64,000 bases of DNA. Origin: Dyadobacter sp. LHD-138 (lineage in GTDB: Bacteria; Bacteroidota; Bacteroidia; Cytophagales; Spirosomataceae). This document shows positions 1 through 8,062 of this stretch, piece by piece (the stretch's first letter is position 1; each line of letters begins with the position of its first letter). The notes under the pieces are model-generated. The model saw only the letters and a list, made by a program, of their open reading frames with translations, searched no databases and was not told the origin of the DNA. The translations under genes were made by a program, and so were the position numbers. The stretch covers positions 124,001-188,000 of the forward strand of contig NZ_JAVFVU010000011.1 of NCBI RefSeq assembly GCF_030929615.1, read 5' to 3'.

Positions 1-111
1 ATAAGTTTGAAAGCAGTGTTAACATACGTTAATGTTTACTAAATTTCGTTTTTATCATTTAATCTTGTTACTTAAACAAAATTTCACACAATTATCAATA
101 CCACTACAACT

Positions 112-510
112 ATGAAAGTATTCTTTTCAGCATTGGTTTTACTTGTTGGTTTAACCACTGTAAGTTTTGCTCAGAAAGGTGTTTTAAAATTTAAAGAAGA
201 AACACACAAGTTTGGTAAAGTGCCTCAGGGAACGCCTGTTACGAATGAATTTGTGTTTACAAACACAGGTACTGACCCTGTTGTAATTTCTAACGTAACC
301 GTATCATGCGGATGTACGACGCCTATTTGGTCAAAAGCACCGGTATTGCCAGGAAAAACGGGTATCATCAAGGCAACTTTTAACGCTGCTGCTGCCGGTT
401 CTTTCAACAAACCCGTAACTGTTTTCAGTAACACAGAAGGTGGATCTATTACTTTATATCTTAATGGAGAGGTTATTGCCAAAGAAGCGGCGAAAACTTC
501 GTCGAAGTAA
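112..510 (+). CDS. DUF1573 domain exported protein
   Basis: This 132-residue protein has a cleavable signal peptide (MKVFFSALVLLVGLTTVSFA, cut likely after Ala20) and a single DUF1573 immunoglobulin-like domain over about residues 24-122. The family hallmarks are visible: HKFGKVPQG near the start, FTNTG, and the SCGCT cysteine motif at about residues 65-69, followed by VLPGKTGIIKATF. DUF1573 proteins are abundant in Bacteroidota and act in the periplasm or at the surface. Their molecular role is not established. The gene stands alone and is followed by its own hairpin terminator and then by the repeat array. The family call is secure and the function unknown. Confidence 0.9.
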   Translation: MKVFFSALVLLVGLTTVSFAQKGVLKFKEETHKFGKVPQGTPVTNEFVFTNTGTDPVVISNVTVSCGCTTPIWSKAPVLPGKTGIIKATFNAAAAGSFNKPVTVFSNTEGGSITLYLNGEVIAKEAAKTSSK

Positions 511-532
511 CATTTTCTGTAAAAACATGGTG

Positions 533-567
533 ATAAGGCCGGCTTACAAACTGGCCTTATTTTTTTG
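533..567 (+). terminator. Rho-independent terminator after DUF1573 gene
   Basis: The arms ATAAGGCC and GGCCTTAT flank a short loop and are followed by a run of seven T. It lies 23 bases after the stop codon of the DUF1573 gene. Confidence 0.8.
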
Positions 568-680
568 TACGCTACCCGTGTAATGTAAAGGAATGCTCTA
601 CTTTTAGTTCATTTAATTGGTCGTGTCAATACCACGAAACGTTCCTACGGAACGAAAACCAGATAAATCTATCCCCGTTT

Positions 681-1314
681 CTACCAACGAAATGTCCCGA
701 GGGGACAAGAATATTAGGATGTTTCCGCGTTTTGTTCCAATAGGAGCGTTTGGTCGGTAGCAATGATATTGCAATTGCCAAAACCAGTTTCTACCAACAA
801 AATATCTGGATGGGATAAGGACGTTAGGATGTTTCGGCGTTTTGTTCCAGTAGGAACATTTCGTTGGTAGCAATGATATTGCAATTGTCAAAACCAGTTT
901 CTACCAACAAAATATCTGGATGGGAACATGGACATTAGGATGTTTCGGCGTTTTGTTCCAGTAGGAACATTTCGTCGGTAGCAATGATATTGCAATTGTC
1001 AAAACCAGTTTCTACCAACAAAATATCTGGATGGGACATGGATATTAGGATGTTTCGGTGTTTTTGTTCCAGTAGGAACATTTGGTCGGTAGCAATGATA
1101 TTGCAATTGCCAAAACCAGTTTCTACCAACAAAATATCTGGATGGGACATGGACATTAGGATGTTTCCGCGTTTTGTTCCAATAGGAGCGTTTGGTCGGT
1201 AGCAATGATATTGCAATTGCCAAAACCAGTTTCTACCAACAAAATATCTGGATGGGAACATGGACATTAGGATGTTTCGGCGTTTTGTTCCAGTAGGAAC
1301 ATTTCGTCGGTAGC
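681..1314. repeat. tandem array of ~110-bp repeats, 5.7 units
   Basis: The motif CTACCAAC recurs at 681, 791, 901, 1012, 1123 and 1233, so the period is 110-111 bp. Each unit has about 80 bp that begins CTACCAACRAAATRTC and ends ACATTTSGTCGGTAG, that is, with imperfectly inverted ends. A linker of about 30 bp holding GCAATGATATTGCAATTG follows. Units differ by scattered substitutions (for example CAGTAGGAACATT against CAATAGGAGCGTT), so copies have diverged or been homogenised in patches. The last unit lacks the linker and ends five bases before the lptD stop codon. The short open frames inside it are repeat artefacts. The stretch 568-680 between the terminator and the array holds a degenerate hairpin (CGTTCCTACGGAACG, 640-654) and nothing else recognised. 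Confidence 0.93.
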
Positions 1315-1319
1315 GTAAT

Positions 1320-4202
1320 TTAATACGCAGCCCGATCCTGGAATGATCTTCTTCTGGTCAGTTTCAAGTCCTGAAGGATGCTTGATTTTACTTTTAGAAT
1401 AAAGTTGTAGTTGCTTACGCGGGAAGCACTTCCAGCAAAAGGCGTCCAGCTGAAACTCATATCCCAGCAGTGTAAGTCACGGTATAGCGTTAGTGTCGTA
1501 ATGGACGGTTTGAATGCCGTAAAGTCAAAACCGGTTGTCACACTGATTTTAAAATTCGTGGATAAACTCAAATCGCCCGTTGCGTTGATCGTCTGGATTA
1601 GCTGGGCATTCGAAAGTCCCGGTTTGGTGAGGCCAAAGTTATAGTTCAGGGACACATTCCACGGGATATTAAAATCCACATACATATCGGCATTGCGCTG
1701 GATAAACTCTTTTTGCTCTTCGGTGACGGTACTGTTCGGATTGGCATTTTTCGGCTTATCCGAAGCGCCTTTGGGAGAGAAACTGGTTCCGAGCGTAAAA
1801 CTAAGATTTTGTAAATTGGCAAGTCCCTGCCCTTTCGTGATGGCAAACTGGTCTACCTTAATACCGGTTTGATTGTCAGATTTCACCCGCGGATCTTTTA
1901 CGTAGGCGTATGGATCCAGGTTTGCGTTAAAATTCAGGTTAAGATTTTTACCGATACGGGCATTGGCGTTGACCGTGATATTTGACAGTTTAAGCGAATC
2001 CGCCATCAGGTTGTAGCTACCACCAAAACCAAGGTTATCCAGCAGGGATACTTTTTCAAACTGAGCCGCGGCCGTATCACTTTTTGATTTCAGTTTCATC
2101 TCAAACGAGTTGTTCAAACTGAATGAAATCACACTCGAAGCTTTTCCGTTGCTGACATTCGTACCAACACCTTTGTATCTTGAAAGTTTTTGTGTCTCGC
2201 CCAGCTCGTTAATCTGTACGGTTTGATAAAAACCATAATTATCGCCCGTGAAATCCGGGGTATAGCTATACGATAGTGTAGGGATTACGGTATGCCGTAT
2301 AGCCTCCAGGCGCTTTCCCCTAACGAAAAATGTTCCATAGAAACGCGTGTTCATACCTGCGCCGAAGGAATAGGAATACTCGTTACCTACTTTGTTGAGC
2401 GTATCAATGTGTACGGTATTCCCTCCTTTGTAGATGTAATTGTATTGTTTGGTATAAATCTGCCCCTGAAGTGACATGCTTGGCGTAAGATTTATAAACC
2501 GTAAAAGCTTGAAGTTCGGAAGCGAGATGGGTAAACTGTACCGGCCTGTAAATTGAGCATCCTGCGCAAAGGCCGATAAGTTTGAAAGGTTAAAGGGTAA
2601 AACCTGTATAGCGCCATCCCGTAAAGAATCAATTTTGTTATCCACCTTAAAACCAAGTCTGCTGTAAGACGTGTCAATAGCCGTCAGAGAGTTGGTCAGG
2701 GTATAATTTCCGCTAAAATCAAGCCCTAGACGGAAACTGTCATACCATCGCGAACGCCCTCCGTTTAAGGCAAAAGGAGCAATCTGGTTAACGCCAAAAC
2801 TGAAATCGGTTGAAATATTCGTTTTTCCGTCTCTTCTGATACCGGAAGTATCTTTCTGACCAAAGTTTTGGTTAACCCTTACACTCGCCGCCGCCCGAAG
2901 ATATTGGCCCATCGTGCGGTTATACTGCACCGATGAACTGGCGACGTTGGAAATGTACTTGTTGGTATTGGTTTCCTGAAACTGGTTATAGCTGTTGCTG
3001 GTAATATTTACGTTCGCAGAAAATGTCGAGTTGCCTCTTGGTTTTGGCGCGTGAGACCATACGAGACTGAAATCATTGGTGCCGCCCAGACCGATTTCCT
3101 TTTGTATCTCGTCACTGGATTTATTTTTGTTAAAGCGGAACGAAAAATTACCGTTATACTGATAACGCTTAGAATACGTCGTGGCGACACCCAGTCCCCA
3201 GCTTCCTGTGGCGTAAATTTGCCCGGTTACCTGTGCGTTGATGTATTCGCTGATGGCGAAATAGTAGCCTCCGTCACGCAGATAAAAACCGCGCCCGTTG
3301 GGTTCTTCACCATAGGTTGGGAAAATAATACCGGATGTGCCTGCTTCTTTTTTCTTAGGGAACGGGAAAAACCCGAAAGGAATAACCAGTGGCAGCGGAA
3401 CATCCGCAATCACCAGGTTAAAAGGCCCGGACACCACCGATTTTTTATCCACCATTTTTATTTTTGGTGCATTGATATAAAAGTGCGGGTGGGTAAGATT
3501 ACAGGTCGTATAAATGGATTTTTGTATGTAAAAATTGCCTTCCGTGTCTTTTTTTACACGGTCTCCCCTGACATTACCATCGCCCTGCTGTGTGACAATG
3601 CCGCGGATAATGGCTTTTTTGGATTTAAAATTATAGCGGATTTCCTTCGTATTGTACATTTCCGGCCCATCCTGAAATATGGGCTCGCCTATCATTTTTT
3701 TTGCGGTGGAATCATAATCGCCATGCGCCATGACCTCGTTGGTCACCCAGTTCAGACGAATATAATTTGCTTTTAGATTAATCGTACCATAATTTACCTC
3801 CGCATTTCCGTATAAATGCACCTGTTTCAGGACAACATCCATGATGGTGGAGTCCTCTGCGGTGTATTTTACGACACTTTGCAGGTCGTCAGGATTGGAT
3901 AAGGTATCGGTTGCCGATGAATCCGTTAAAGCAATGCCATTTTTCAGCCGCAGAGAATCCGCAGCCGTTGAGTCTTTTTTGATGAGTGTGTCCGGTCCGG
4001 CAATAATTTCGCCACCCGGGGTTTTGGCCAAAGCAGATTTGTCTGCTACCGTAGGTGCAGAATGCTTGGTCTTGGCTTTCGACTTAAGAAGATCTTTACC
4101 GGATCGTTTTGTGCGTTGCTGAACACATGCCATGGTGCCAAACAATAGAAACGCAACAAGTCCTAACGATATAATAATCGCCTTTTTTTTCAGTTCTAAC
4201 AA
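1320..4202 (-). CDS. lptD: putative LPS-assembly outer membrane protein LptD
   Basis: A 960-residue protein of the Bacteroidota LptD/OstA-like family, which inserts lipopolysaccharide into the outer membrane. An N-terminal hydrophobic segment (about residues 7-26) is followed by a low-complexity linker rich in Lys, Ser and Asp. An OstA-type beta-jellyroll follows at roughly residues 110-260 (LYGNAEVNYGTINLKANYI, then MAHGDYDS). The long C-terminal part (about 290-960) is a beta barrel with alternating aromatic strands, and the marker motif IPFGFFPFPKKKEAGTSGI precedes it. No ATG lies upstream of the hydrophobic segment; TTG at 4202 was chosen because translation from it includes the whole signal segment. 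It is divergent from the amidase gene, with 75 bases between them. Its stop codon abuts the repeat array, and no terminator is visible other than the array. Confidence 0.85.
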   Translation of the reverse strand: MLELKKKAIIISLGLVAFLLFGTMACVQQRTKRSGKDLLKSKAKTKHSAPTVADKSALAKTPGGEIIAGPDTLIKKDSTAADSLRLKNGIALTDSSATDTLSNPDDLQSVVKYTAEDSTIMDVVLKQVHLYGNAEVNYGTINLKANYIRLNWVTNEVMAHGDYDSTAKKMIGEPIFQDGPEMYNTKEIRYNFKSKKAIIRGIVTQQGDGNVRGDRVKKDTEGNFYIQKSIYTTCNLTHPHFYINAPKIKMVDKKSVVSGPFNLVIADVPLPLVIPFGFFPFPKKKEAGTSGIIFPTYGEEPNGRGFYLRDGGYYFAISEYINAQVTGQIYATGSWGLGVATTYSKRYQYNGNFSFRFNKNKSSDEIQKEIGLGGTNDFSLVWSHAPKPRGNSTFSANVNITSNSYNQFQETNTNKYISNVASSSVQYNRTMGQYLRAAASVRVNQNFGQKDTSGIRRDGKTNISTDFSFGVNQIAPFALNGGRSRWYDSFRLGLDFSGNYTLTNSLTAIDTSYSRLGFKVDNKIDSLRDGAIQVLPFNLSNLSAFAQDAQFTGRYSLPISLPNFKLLRFINLTPSMSLQGQIYTKQYNYIYKGGNTVHIDTLNKVGNEYSYSFGAGMNTRFYGTFFVRGKRLEAIRHTVIPTLSYSYTPDFTGDNYGFYQTVQINELGETQKLSRYKGVGTNVSNGKASSVISFSLNNSFEMKLKSKSDTAAAQFEKVSLLDNLGFGGSYNLMADSLKLSNITVNANARIGKNLNLNFNANLDPYAYVKDPRVKSDNQTGIKVDQFAITKGQGLANLQNLSFTLGTSFSPKGASDKPKNANPNSTVTEEQKEFIQRNADMYVDFNIPWNVSLNYNFGLTKPGLSNAQLIQTINATGDLSLSTNFKISVTTGFDFTAFKPSITTLTLYRDLHCWDMSFSWTPFAGSASRVSNYNFILKVKSSILQDLKLTRRRSFQDRAAY

Positions 4203-4208
4203 ATAGAG

Positions 4209-4216
4209 TATTTTTG
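4209..4216 (+). promoter_or_regulatory. candidate -7 box for amidase gene
   Basis: TATTTTTG matches the Bacteroidota -7 consensus TAnnTTTG and lies 62 bases before the amidase start, in the short gap between two divergent genes. No clear TTG -33 element is present at the expected distance, so this is tentative. Confidence 0.4.
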
Positions 4217-4277
4217 CATAACGAATGTCAAAATTAGCAGAGAAACTCCTAAAGAATAACGCCGTAACTAAAAAATA

Positions 4278-5075
4278 ATGTTAAAAGTTCTTAAAATCTT
4301 AATTGCAGCGAGTTGTTTAACCCTCAGTCTCGCTTTTGCCTTTCAAGAAATACCGGCTCCCGGAAAAGCAGACAGCAAGGTTAATGTGGTGGTTATTGAC
4401 GCAGGCCATGGTGGTCATGACATCGGAACGCGCGGCCGTAAAACGCGTGAATCCACTGTTGCCCTCAAAATTGCATTGGCGCTGGGCCATAAAATTAAGC
4501 AGGATTCGCCGGAAGTCAGGGTGCTTTATACCCGCGATACCGATGAATTTATCGAATTGTCGGAACGCTCAGCCTTCGCCAACAGAAACAATGCCGACCT
4601 TTTTATTTCCATTCATTGCAACTCCACACCGAATTCCCGGACGGTCAGAGGAACTGAGACGTACGTGATGGGGTTACACAAGACGAACGGTAACCTCGAA
4701 GTTGCCAAGCGGGAAAACTCGGTCATTTTGAAAGAAACGAATTATAAGCAAAAATATAAGGGTTTCGATCCGGATTCGCCGCTTGCGCATATCATGCTTG
4801 CCAATTATCAGAGCGCATTTATTTCAAGCAGTTTACGCTTCGCAGATAATGTGGAAAAGAAATTCAAATCGGTATCTGACCGTGAAAGCCGTGGTGTGAA
4901 ACAGGCTGGATTCCTTGTGTTGTGGCGAACAACCATGCCGAGCGTGTTGATCGAAACGGGATTTTTGTCGACACCGGAAGAAGAAGAATATCTTAATTCA
5001 GAAGAAGGACAGGACGAAGTTGCCCAGTCGATTCTGGAAGCATTTAAGGTGTATAAAAAGCAAATGGATCAATAG
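4278..5075 (+). CDS. N-acetylmuramoyl-L-alanine amidase (Amidase_3)
   Basis: This 265-residue periplasmic peptidoglycan hydrolase cleaves the bond between N-acetylmuramic acid and L-alanine. A signal peptide (about residues 1-22, LTLSLAFAF) leads into an Amidase_3 domain that fills the rest of the protein. The zinc-site motifs of the family are visible: VVIDAGHGGHDIGTRG near residue 37, a Glu in RESTVALKIA, SIHCNS near residue 112, and the catalytic-Glu region VLIETGFLS near residue 228. The MCE protein gene follows on the same strand after 122 bases. The divergent lptD gene on the other side makes this an envelope-biogenesis neighbourhood. No SPOR or LysM cell-wall-binding domain is attached. 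Confidence 0.92.
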   Translation: MLKVLKILIAASCLTLSLAFAFQEIPAPGKADSKVNVVVIDAGHGGHDIGTRGRKTRESTVALKIALALGHKIKQDSPEVRVLYTRDTDEFIELSERSAFANRNNADLFISIHCNSTPNSRTVRGTETYVMGLHKTNGNLEVAKRENSVILKETNYKQKYKGFDPDSPLAHIMLANYQSAFISSSLRFADNVEKKFKSVSDRESRGVKQAGFLVLWRTTMPSVLIETGFLSTPEEEEYLNSEEGQDEVAQSILEAFKVYKKQMDQ

Positions 5076-5157
5076 GGTTCGTTGTGGAAAGTGAATTTTG
5101 AATTGGTTTATAAATCATTCGGACAAATAAATTTTTGTAAACATTTACATTATTTCA

Positions 5158-5181
5158 AGCTTATGGCGCGAGCCGCAAGCT
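5158..5181 (+). promoter_or_regulatory. hairpin just upstream of MCE gene
   Basis: AGCTT and GGC pair with GCC and AAGCT around a GCGA tetraloop, ending 16 bases before the ATG of the MCE gene. It could be a leader structure affecting translation or a weak attenuator after the amidase gene. No T-run follows it. Confidence 0.4.
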
Positions 5182-5197
5182 ATTTAATACTCACTTC

Positions 5198-6166
5198 ATG
5201 AAGCTATCAAAAGAAGCAAAAGTCGGGTTAATGGCAGTTTTGGCAATGGTCCTGTTATATTTTGGTTTTCATATCCTTAAAGGCTCCGACGTATTTTCAA
5301 GAACATATAAGTATTATGTAATTTACGATGACATTGATGGATTAACCGCTTCCAACCCGGTTTTGCTGAACGGGTTGAATGTTGGCCGGGTGCAGGAAAT
5401 AAAATTATTGCAGAATCAGAAAAACCATCTTTTGGTGACATTGGATATCCAAAAAGGTATCGTTTTGCCAAAAGGAACCACAGCCTTGCTTGCGGACGGA
5501 GGATTGCTGGGAGGTAAAGTGATTCATTTGGCAATGGGCGCAGCTTCGGTGAATTTGCAGGATAAAGATACTTTGGTTGGCACGAGAGAAGCTGGTATAT
5601 CTGCGGTTTTACAGGAAAAAGCCTTGCCACTTGTTACCCATGCAGATTCTCTGGTGTTAAATCTTGCTGCGGTTGCAGAAGGATTTAAGGAAACGGGTAA
5701 AATCCTGAACCAGATGATCAGGAATTACGATCAGACCGGCAGTACGGTGCAGGGACTCGTTACCGAAAATCGTAAAAACCTCTTGGTGATGACGACAAAC
5801 CTGAATAAACTTTCGGAATCACTCGTGGAAACTGAAAAAGGTTTGAAGCCATTGCTTGCCAAAACAGGATCGCTGGCTGACTCGCTGAATGCTTTAAGAT
5901 TGGGCGAAACGGTACAGAGTGCTAATAAGACGATCGCGGAATTACGCGGGTTATTGGCCGGTGTAGATTCAGGAAAAGGCACTGCCGGGAAACTTCTTAA
6001 AGACGAAACACTTTACAATAACCTGAACAGTACGGTGGTCAGTTTGAATAAGCTGATGACTAATTTCCGTGAGCATCCTAAACGTTACGTTCACTTATCG
6101 GTTTTTGGGAAAAAGGATAAAGGGCCGGCAGAATCACCGCTGGACACGACCACGGTCATAAAATAA
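5198..6166 (+). CDS. MCE/MlaD-family lipid transport protein
   Basis: A 322-residue protein with one N-terminal membrane helix (about residues 9-26, VGLMAVLAMVLLYFGFHIL). A single MCE domain follows at about residues 37-115, with the family pattern YDDIDGLTASNPVLLNGLNVG and then GGLLGGKVIHL. The rest is a long helical region that probably forms coiled coil (heptads in TENRKNLLVMTTNLNKLSESL). MlaD proteins are the periplasmic substrate-binding subunit of ABC systems that move phospholipids between inner and outer membranes. The partner permease and ATPase (MlaE, MlaF) are not in this window. The location next to lptD and the amidase is consistent with outer membrane maintenance. Confidence 0.88.
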   Translation: MKLSKEAKVGLMAVLAMVLLYFGFHILKGSDVFSRTYKYYVIYDDIDGLTASNPVLLNGLNVGRVQEIKLLQNQKNHLLVTLDIQKGIVLPKGTTALLADGGLLGGKVIHLAMGAASVNLQDKDTLVGTREAGISAVLQEKALPLVTHADSLVLNLAAVAEGFKETGKILNQMIRNYDQTGSTVQGLVTENRKNLLVMTTNLNKLSESLVETEKGLKPLLAKTGSLADSLNALRLGETVQSANKTIAELRGLLAGVDSGKGTAGKLLKDETLYNNLNSTVVSLNKLMTNFREHPKRYVHLSVFGKKDKGPAESPLDTTTVIK

Positions 6167-6191
6167 GAATTTATTAAGGTTCAGTTTACAG

Positions 6192-6225
6192 AAAGTCGTT
6201 TGCCGGGAGGTGAGCGACTTTTTTG
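6192..6225 (+). terminator. terminator after MCE gene
   Basis: The arms AAAGTCG and CGACTTT enclose a 16-base loop and are followed by TTTT. The stem is only 7 bp, but the position 25 bases after the stop codon fits. Confidence 0.6.
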
Positions 6226-6305
6226 CTTTTGGTAGTAAAGGTTCGGATAAATTTATACCTTGAAATTGAAATAAATTATTGTTTCTATTACATCTTCATC
6301 AAGTT

Positions 6306-7919
6306 ATGGCAAATCAGCAAAGCACACAGCAGCTTATTGAAAACCTCAATGAAAAGTATGAAAATGTCAAATTAGGCGGCGGTCAAAAAAAGATCGACGC
6401 ACATCATAAAAAGGGAAAACTAACGGCTCGGGAACGCATTGATTATTTGCTGGATGCCGGGTCGTATTTCCTGGAAATAGGCGCTTTTGCTGGGGAGGGT
6501 ATGTATGAGGCAGATGGTGGTTGTCCGTCGGGAGGGGTTGTTGTCGGCATTGGATATATTTCTGGAAAACAATGTGTCGTCGTAGCCAATGATGCCACGG
6601 TAAAGGCTGGTGCATGGTTTCCGATCACGGCGAAGAAGAATCTGAGAGCGCAGGAAATTTCAATGGAAAACCTGCTGCCCATTATTTATCTGGTGGATAG
6701 CGCCGGGGTTTATCTTCCTATGCAGGCAGAAGTTTTTGCAGATAAAGAACATTTCGGGCGCGTTTTCAGAAATAATGCGAAAATGTCGGCCATGGGCATT
6801 GTTCAGATTTCGGCTATTATGGGAAGCTGTGTGGCGGGTGGCGCATATTTGCCGATTATGTCCGACGAAGCACTGATCGTTGAAGGAACCGGTTCTGTTT
6901 TTCTGGCGGGCCCATACCTGGTGAAATCATCTGTTGGTGAAGATGTAGATGCCGAAACTTTGGGTGGCGCGGTCATGCATTCTGAAATTTCCGGGGTGAC
7001 CGACAATAAATATCCCGACGATCAATCGTGTCTTGACGCGATCAAAAGACATATGGATAAAATCGGCCAGCCCGCCTCGGCAGGATTTGATAAAAAGCCT
7101 TCAATGCCTCCAAAGCGTTTGGCTGAGGAGATTTATGATATTCTTCCGGTGGACAGGCTCAAACCTTATGACATGAAACAGGTGCTGGAATGCATCACGG
7201 ACGGTTCGGAGCTGGATGAATACAAACCGGATTATGGCAAGACAATCATTTGTACGTATGCACGGATTGACGGCTGGGCGGTTGGTATTGTGGCGAATCA
7301 GCGGAAAATGGTAAAGTCCGGAAAAGGTGAAATGCAGATGGGCGGTGTGATTTACGGTGAATCGGCGGATAAAGCGGCAAGATTTATCATGAATTGCAAT
7401 CAGAAAAAAATCCCGCTCGTTTTTTTTCATGATGTAACGGGGTTTATGGTCGGGAGCCGTGCTGAGCAGGGAGGTATTATCAAAGATGGTGCAAAAATGG
7501 TTAATGCCGTTGCCAATTCCGTAGTACCTAAATTTACTTTTATCGTAGGTAATTCTTACGGCGCCGGTAACTACGCCATGTGTGGAAAAGCCTATGACCC
7601 GCGCCTGATTTATGCCTGGCCGACGGCGCAAATGGCGGTTATGAGCGGAGCAACGGCCGCGAAAACGCTGGTACAGATTCAAACAGCGACGCTAAAAGCC
7701 CAGGGAAAGGAGATTACGGCAGAGGCCGAGCAGGAATTGCTAGATCAGATAACAGATCGCTACAATGAAGAATTATCGCCTTACCATGCAGCAGCGAGAC
7801 TTTGGGTGGACGGGATTATTGATCCGGTTGAAACACGGAAAATTATTTCAGTAGGCATTGAGGCGGCCAATCACGCGCCAATTACCGAAAGATTTAATGT
7901 CGGGGTGATTCAGGTTTGA
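6306..7919 (+). CDS. acyl-CoA carboxylase carboxyltransferase (beta) subunit
   Basis: A 537-residue biotin-dependent carboxyltransferase with the two crotonase-fold halves of the family. The N-terminal half covers about residues 25-275, with GARL-like KLTARERIDYLLD at the start and GSCVAGGAYLP as an oxyanion loop. The C-terminal half, about 290-530, contains FFHDVTGFMVGSRAEQGGIIKDGAKMV and GNSYGAGNYAMCG. The DVTGFMVG segment resembles methylcrotonyl-CoA carboxylase beta more than propionyl-CoA carboxylase, so leucine degradation is the likelier role, but substrate cannot be fixed from sequence. ATG 6306 (MANQQSTQQ) is preferred over the upstream in-frame start, which adds an atypical extension. 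The biotin-carrying alpha subunit is not adjacent. Confidence 0.9.
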   Translation: MANQQSTQQLIENLNEKYENVKLGGGQKKIDAHHKKGKLTARERIDYLLDAGSYFLEIGAFAGEGMYEADGGCPSGGVVVGIGYISGKQCVVVANDATVKAGAWFPITAKKNLRAQEISMENLLPIIYLVDSAGVYLPMQAEVFADKEHFGRVFRNNAKMSAMGIVQISAIMGSCVAGGAYLPIMSDEALIVEGTGSVFLAGPYLVKSSVGEDVDAETLGGAVMHSEISGVTDNKYPDDQSCLDAIKRHMDKIGQPASAGFDKKPSMPPKRLAEEIYDILPVDRLKPYDMKQVLECITDGSELDEYKPDYGKTIICTYARIDGWAVGIVANQRKMVKSGKGEMQMGGVIYGESADKAARFIMNCNQKKIPLVFFHDVTGFMVGSRAEQGGIIKDGAKMVNAVANSVVPKFTFIVGNSYGAGNYAMCGKAYDPRLIYAWPTAQMAVMSGATAAKTLVQIQTATLKAQGKEITAEAEQELLDQITDRYNEELSPYHAAARLWVDGIIDPVETRKIISVGIEAANHAPITERFNVGVIQV

Positions 7920-8062
7920 GGAAGCATAAGTCTGAGCCTCAATCTTATCTTTCCATCAAGGAAAGGGGAATCATCACCGGTCCTTCATTGTAGTCGCCGG
8001 AAAAGATAAATTTGAGGGACGCATATCGGTTAGAGATAAGGCATTCCGGTCTTTGTATCCTT

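Noticed and set aside
935..1267. Open frames on both strands within the repeat array
   Set aside because: The frames repeat the same residues every 110 bases, exist on both strands, and have no start signals; they are artefacts of the tandem repeat.
681..1314. CRISPR array
   Set aside because: The units are 110 bp and nearly identical throughout, with no short repeat alternating with unique spacers, and no cas gene is in the window.
3051..3776. 241-residue frame antisense to lptD
   Set aside because: It lies wholly within the lptD coding region, which has clear family motifs, and its translation resembles no family.
7101..7682. 193-residue frame antisense to the carboxyltransferase gene
   Set aside because: Complete overlap with a strongly conserved enzyme gene and no recognisable family.
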